Below are positions 33,955-36,571 of a DNA stretch of 36,571 nucleotides, piece by piece. The stretch is from assembly GCF_003614925.1 (NCBI RefSeq), contig NZ_QYLP01000083.1, forward strand, positions 1 to 36,571. Direction: 5' to 3'. Every line of letters begins with the position of its first letter. Position 1 is the stretch's first letter. The notes under the pieces were generated by a model that saw only the letters and a program-made list of their open reading frames with translations, did not search any database and had not been told where the DNA came from. Position numbers and translations under genes: made by a program. The DNA is from Arthrobacter celericrescens. Its GTDB lineage: Bacteria > Actinomycetota > Actinomycetes > Actinomycetales > Micrococcaceae.

Positions 33955-34539
33955 ATGATCGAAGAATTGGTGAAAGAGAACCTTCACGGGAGACTGCGGC
34001 AGGACCGCAAGGCGCTGCTCTGGAAACTCGACGGCCTGACAGAATACGACGCCCGGCGACCTTTGACAGCCACCGGGACCAACCTCCTCGGCCTGGTCAA
34101 ACACGTTGCCAGCGTCGAGGCCAGGTACTTTGGTGAGGTCTTCGACCGCCCTTCCCCGGAAGCGCTGCCCCGGTGGCGGGACTCCGACGGCAGCGATCTG
34201 TGGGCAACCGAGCACGAGACCCTCGATCAGATCATCGGGTTCTACCGGCGCACGTGGGAACACTCGGACGCGACGATCAATGAACTTCCCCTCGATGCCC
34301 CCGGCCACGTCCCGTGGTGGCCGGAGCCCTACTCGAACACGAACCTGTTCGTCGTCATGGTCCATGTCCTCGGCGAGTCCATCCGGCATGCCGGGCACGC
34401 CGATATCCTGCGCGAGGGCCTCGACGGCCGGACCGGGTTGCGCGCCGAACACGAGAAGCAAATCGACGAGGAAGCCCGGGCAGCCTACTGTGCGAAGATC
34501 GAGCGCGCCGCCAGGATTCAAGGGTTTACGCGGGGGTGA
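33955..34539 (+). CDS. DinB / DUF664-family protein
   Basis: 194 residues from ATG 33955; an in-frame ATG 108 bases upstream lacks support. Four-helix DinB-like fold, with the likely metal histidines His50 (LLGLVKHVASVEARYFG) and His145/His148 (GESIRHAGHADILRE). The C-terminal RHAGHADILREGLDG is typical of the DUF664 branch, of which several relatives use mycothiol or bacillithiol as cofactor in thiol-transfer reactions. The substrate is not known. It is followed after 13 bases by an oxidoreductase gene whose ribosome site overlaps its stop. Confidence 0.85.
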   Translation: MIEELVKENLHGRLRQDRKALLWKLDGLTEYDARRPLTATGTNLLGLVKHVASVEARYFGEVFDRPSPEALPRWRDSDGSDLWATEHETLDQIIGFYRRTWEHSDATINELPLDAPGHVPWWPEPYSNTNLFVVMVHVLGESIRHAGHADILREGLDGRTGLRAEHEKQIDEEARAAYCAKIERAARIQGFTRG

Positions 34540-34552
34540 GAGGATGATCACC

Positions 34553-35632
34553 ATGAGCAAGCACATCGCCAGGCCATGGCTGTTCAGCCAGGAAAACCAG
34601 GACCCGAGGGCCGCCACCGGAAAGACCCTGCGCTGGGGGGTCGTCGCCACCGGCGGGATTGCCAGGACCGTCACCGGTGACCTGCTCCAGCTCGAAGACG
34701 CCGAGCTTTACGCCGTCAGTTCCCGGCACCAGGAGTCGGCGGATGCGTTCGCCGCGATGCACGGCGCCAGGAAGGCGTACGGGGACGACGGCGGCTTGCA
34801 CGGCTATCAGCGGCTGCTCGCCGACGACGCGGTGGACGTCGTCTATGTCGCCACCCCGCACGCCCAGCATTTCGAAGTGGCCAAGGCCGCGCTCAAGGCC
34901 GGCAAGCACGTGCTCTGCGAAAAGGCCTTCACCATCAACGCCCGCGAGGCCGCCGAACTGGTGGCCCTGGCACGCGAACGCAAGCTCTTCCTCATGGAGG
35001 CGGTGTGGAGCCGCTTCCTGCCCAGCATGCAGCGGGCCTTCACGATCGCGGCCTCGGGCGAACTGGGCGAGATCAAGTGGGTCAGCGCGGACCTGGGCTT
35101 CCCCGCGCCGTACGACCCCGCGGCACGTATCTGGTCCCCGGCGGACGGCGGCGGCGCGCTGCTGGACCTCACCGTCTATCCGCTCCTCTGGGCGTGGGGC
35201 ACCCTGGGTGCGCCGCAGACCGTCAGCGCCGTGGGCACCCTGAACAGCGACGGCGTCGACTCCCAGAACGCGCTGACCCTCGGCTACGACAGCGGCGCCA
35301 TCGCGCAGCTGACCTCCTCGTTGCTGGCGCACGGCCCCCGCTCGGCGTCCGTGGCCGGAACCGGCGGGTTCCTGCAGACCCACGGCTCCATCAACAATCC
35401 GCGCGAACTGCACATCCGCACGGGGTGGGATGAGCCGCGGGTGGAGCGTTTCGACGTCGTGGGCGTTGGCTACTGCTACGAGCTGCGCGAGGTGACCCGG
35501 TGCATCCAGCAGGGCCTCACCGAGAGCCCGGTGATGCCGTGGGACGATTCGGTGGACACCATGCGCCTGTTCGACGGCGTCCGGTCGCAGCTGGGGATCC
35601 GCTACGCCAACGACCAGCCCAGGGGCGTGTGA
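34553..35632 (+). CDS. Gfo/Idh/MocA-family oxidoreductase
   Basis: 359 residues from ATG 34553, chosen over ATG 34544 because GAGAGG (34538-34543) is nine bases upstream. NAD(P)-dependent sugar or diol dehydrogenase: Rossmann motif WGVVATGGIA (28-37), the CEKAFTINAREA segment (122-133) with the usual EKP changed to EKA, and GGALLDLTVYPLLWAW holding the catalytic-helix tyrosine, as in dihydrodiol/glucose-fructose dehydrogenase relatives. The C-terminal beta-sheet domain starts near residue 150. Substrate unknown. Probably co-transcribed with DinB. Longer upstream readings pass through DinB out of frame. Confidence 0.9.
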   Translation: MSKHIARPWLFSQENQDPRAATGKTLRWGVVATGGIARTVTGDLLQLEDAELYAVSSRHQESADAFAAMHGARKAYGDDGGLHGYQRLLADDAVDVVYVATPHAQHFEVAKAALKAGKHVLCEKAFTINAREAAELVALARERKLFLMEAVWSRFLPSMQRAFTIAASGELGEIKWVSADLGFPAPYDPAARIWSPADGGGALLDLTVYPLLWAWGTLGAPQTVSAVGTLNSDGVDSQNALTLGYDSGAIAQLTSSLLAHGPRSASVAGTGGFLQTHGSINNPRELHIRTGWDEPRVERFDVVGVGYCYELREVTRCIQQGLTESPVMPWDDSVDTMRLFDGVRSQLGIRYANDQPRGV

Positions 35633-35957
35633 CAGAAGCGTCACATGGGGTTGGAAGATTCCGTACCGGCGCCCTGTTCCCGTCATTTACAGGGCACGCC
35701 ATGACACTTGGCGTCGATATTTCCGCTTCTTCTGGACCGGCTATTTTCCTGGTCCTACGATGTACGCAACCGTTGAATCTGAGTCAGAGGCTGGGGGCGT
35801 CAGATCAAAGCTGCGCAAGCCGCATAGCTGCTTCGGAAACCACGGCTACTAATCCGGCGGGTGGCGTCCCGTCCGGAGATCAGGTGGTGGCTCCGATAGC
35901 GGTCCCTGTCAATATCGGAGCCACCATGCTGACGATACGTGCGGTGAGCTTGGCCCG
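35633..35957. other. Gene-poor, lower-GC interval with a possible chaplin-like remnant
   Basis: No convincing gene in 325 bases. By eye the GC content is clearly below the neighbours and codon bias is absent. A plus-strand reading frame from 35701 to 35961 (86 codons) ends in SGDQVVAPIAVPVNIGATML, which recalls the core of chaplin (DUF320) repeats, where SGN-x-V, VPVN and GN are conserved; the cysteine and GN of that pattern are missing. No signal peptide precedes it. It may be a decayed gene or unrelated insertion scar. Confidence 0.35.
35885..35926. repeat. 14-bp perfect inverted repeat with 14-base loop
   Basis: TGGTGGCTCCGATA (35885-35898) and its exact complement (35913-35926). It lies 31 bases beyond the 3' end of the DoxX gene, so it may be its terminator on the minus strand; a transposon-end origin is also possible. 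No T tract is present. Confidence 0.6.
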
Positions 35958-36440
35958 CTAGCGCCTGCCGCTTTTCCGGCCGGACCCACGCGCCCCAATT
36001 CCCTGCGCCCCGAATCCCCGTGTCCCGGACATCTTCCGGTCCAGCGAGGCTGCGCCCGAGCCCAGGAAGACAAAGGCCAGGGACACCACAACGTAGAGGA
36101 TGAGCAGTTCCCCGGCGAGCCCGCCCGTCCCGGCCAGCAGGGGCTTGCCGGATTCGGTGACGAACCAGATGGCTGCGAACATGACCGCTGCCAGCAAACC
36201 GGCCAGCCGGGTGAAGAGTCCCAGCAGGAACATCACGCCGAGGCCTGTTTCTCCGAGGATGACCAGCCAGGACAGCATCTCCGCTTTCTGCACTCCCATC
36301 CCGGCGATGGACGCCTCGAAGGCTTCCTGCCCGGCCAGGATCTTCAGGACCCCGTGCAGCGCCATGAGGGCGCCGAGGCCGATCCGGAGCAGCGCGGTTC
36401 CGTACGACGTGGATGCGGCGGAAGGATTGAGGAAATTCAC
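35958..36440 (-). CDS. DoxX-family membrane protein
   Basis: 160 residues from GTG 36440. Four membrane helices: about 15-37, 56-76, 80-95 and 110-130, with the DoxX features LLRIGLGALMALHGVLKILA and LGLFTRLAGLLAAVMFAAI. DoxX proteins of actinobacteria have been linked to redox or thiol stress, but this member's role is not known. The tail (131-160) is basic and Gly-rich. The start follows TAGATT (36447-36452, minus) by six bases, suggesting a leaderless message. The half palindrome at 36464-36485 is immediately upstream. Confidence 0.87.
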   Translation of the reverse strand: MNFLNPSAASTSYGTALLRIGLGALMALHGVLKILAGQEAFEASIAGMGVQKAEMLSWLVILGETGLGVMFLLGLFTRLAGLLAAVMFAAIWFVTESGKPLLAGTGGLAGELLILYVVVSLAFVFLGSGAASLDRKMSGTRGFGAQGIGARGSGRKSGRR

Positions 36441-36463
36441 GCACCCAATCTATGCCGCCCGCA

Positions 36464-36485
36464 CAACTGACTCGCAGTTGTTGTC
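36464..36485. repeat. Half copy of the REP-like palindrome
   Basis: CAACTGACTCGCAGTTGTTG and the next two bases match the outer part of the left arm of the palindrome at 15078-15145. Similarity ends where the arm should continue, about 15 bases before a transposase stop codon. Confidence 0.6.
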
Positions 36486-36499
36486 CCTTCTATAGTTCG

Positions 36500-36571
36500 T
36501 CAAGCCTGGCTGCGGGTGTGGTTTGTCGCGTTGAGGGTTCGATAGATCCGTCGGGCGAGGTAGCGTTTCAC
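36500..36571 (-). mobile_element. 3' end of an insertion-sequence transposase, IS110-like
   Basis: The last 23 codons before a TGA (36502-36500) read VKRYLARRIYRTLNATNHTR plus three residues. The KRYLARRIYR segment resembles the C-terminus of IS110-family (DEDD) transposases. The gene continues past the window edge. The short distance between stop and the recognisable chromosomal repeat (about 14 bases) suggests a short right end, as in the IS110 group and unlike IS1111. Family assignment from 23 residues is tentative. Confidence 0.55.

Noticed and set aside
33766..34674. Upstream extension of the efflux adaptor
   Set aside because: It runs antisense to the DinB gene; GGAG and the membrane anchor place the start at 33765.
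1..36571. CRISPR arrays, tRNA or rRNA genes, prophage genes
   Set aside because: No regularly spaced repeats, cloverleaf sequences, rRNA segments or phage structural genes were recognised by eye; a tRNAscan or Infernal run was not possible.

Overview
The window is high-GC actinobacterial DNA. Gene content, GC-ending codons, frequent GTG/TTG starts and many leaderless-looking starts suggest a soil Micrococcaceae such as Arthrobacter or Pseudarthrobacter; this is inferred from gene repertoire and not from a marker gene. Most of it reads as ordinary chromosome. The last ~900 bases look accessory: a lower-GC gene-poor stretch, half of a palindromic repeat, and the 3' end of a transposase.

Layout. 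71-4296 (minus): a membrane protein, xth, trpS, a 2'-5' RNA ligase-like protein and a YihY/BrkB protein. 4369-7830 (minus): a DrrA-type ABC exporter (ATPase plus two permeases) whose last gene is a nucleotidyltransferase starting directly at the permease stop codon. 7956-10897: a NarL-type two-component system flanked by a SHOCT protein and a secreted CHRD protein; copies of one palindrome lie where an autoregulating response regulator would bind. 11013-14353: a one-carbon block, with glyA-folD behind a ZTP (pfl) riboswitch and purU divergent from it. 14413-15690: a methyltransferase and a gamma-carbonic-anhydrase-like protein, separated by a 68-bp palindrome. 15701-22667: lysine 2-monooxygenase (davB-like), an amino-acid permease, a PucR regulator, a terpene-cyclase-fold protein and a nitrilase-family amidase (davA-like), together a probable lysine-to-5-aminovalerate module. 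22932-28379: a ROK regulator and an mmsA-mmsB-chvE sugar importer, with the same 12-base box at both promoters. 28546-33765: two convergent MacB/FtsX-type ABC systems sharing one terminator. 33955-36440: a DinB protein, a Gfo/Idh/MocA oxidoreductase and a DoxX protein. 36500-36571: the end of an IS110-like transposase.

How it works together. ZMP/ZTP, which accumulates when 10-formyl-THF runs short, should switch on glyA and folD, which make and interconvert one-carbon folates; neighbouring purU consumes 10-formyl-THF. DavB would convert lysine to 5-aminovaleramide and DavA would release ammonia to give 5-aminovalerate, with uptake and regulation supplied by the permease and PucR. The ROK protein probably controls both itself and the monosaccharide importer.

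No tRNA, rRNA or CRISPR array was recognised. Family assignments rest on motif and sequence recall; no database search was run.
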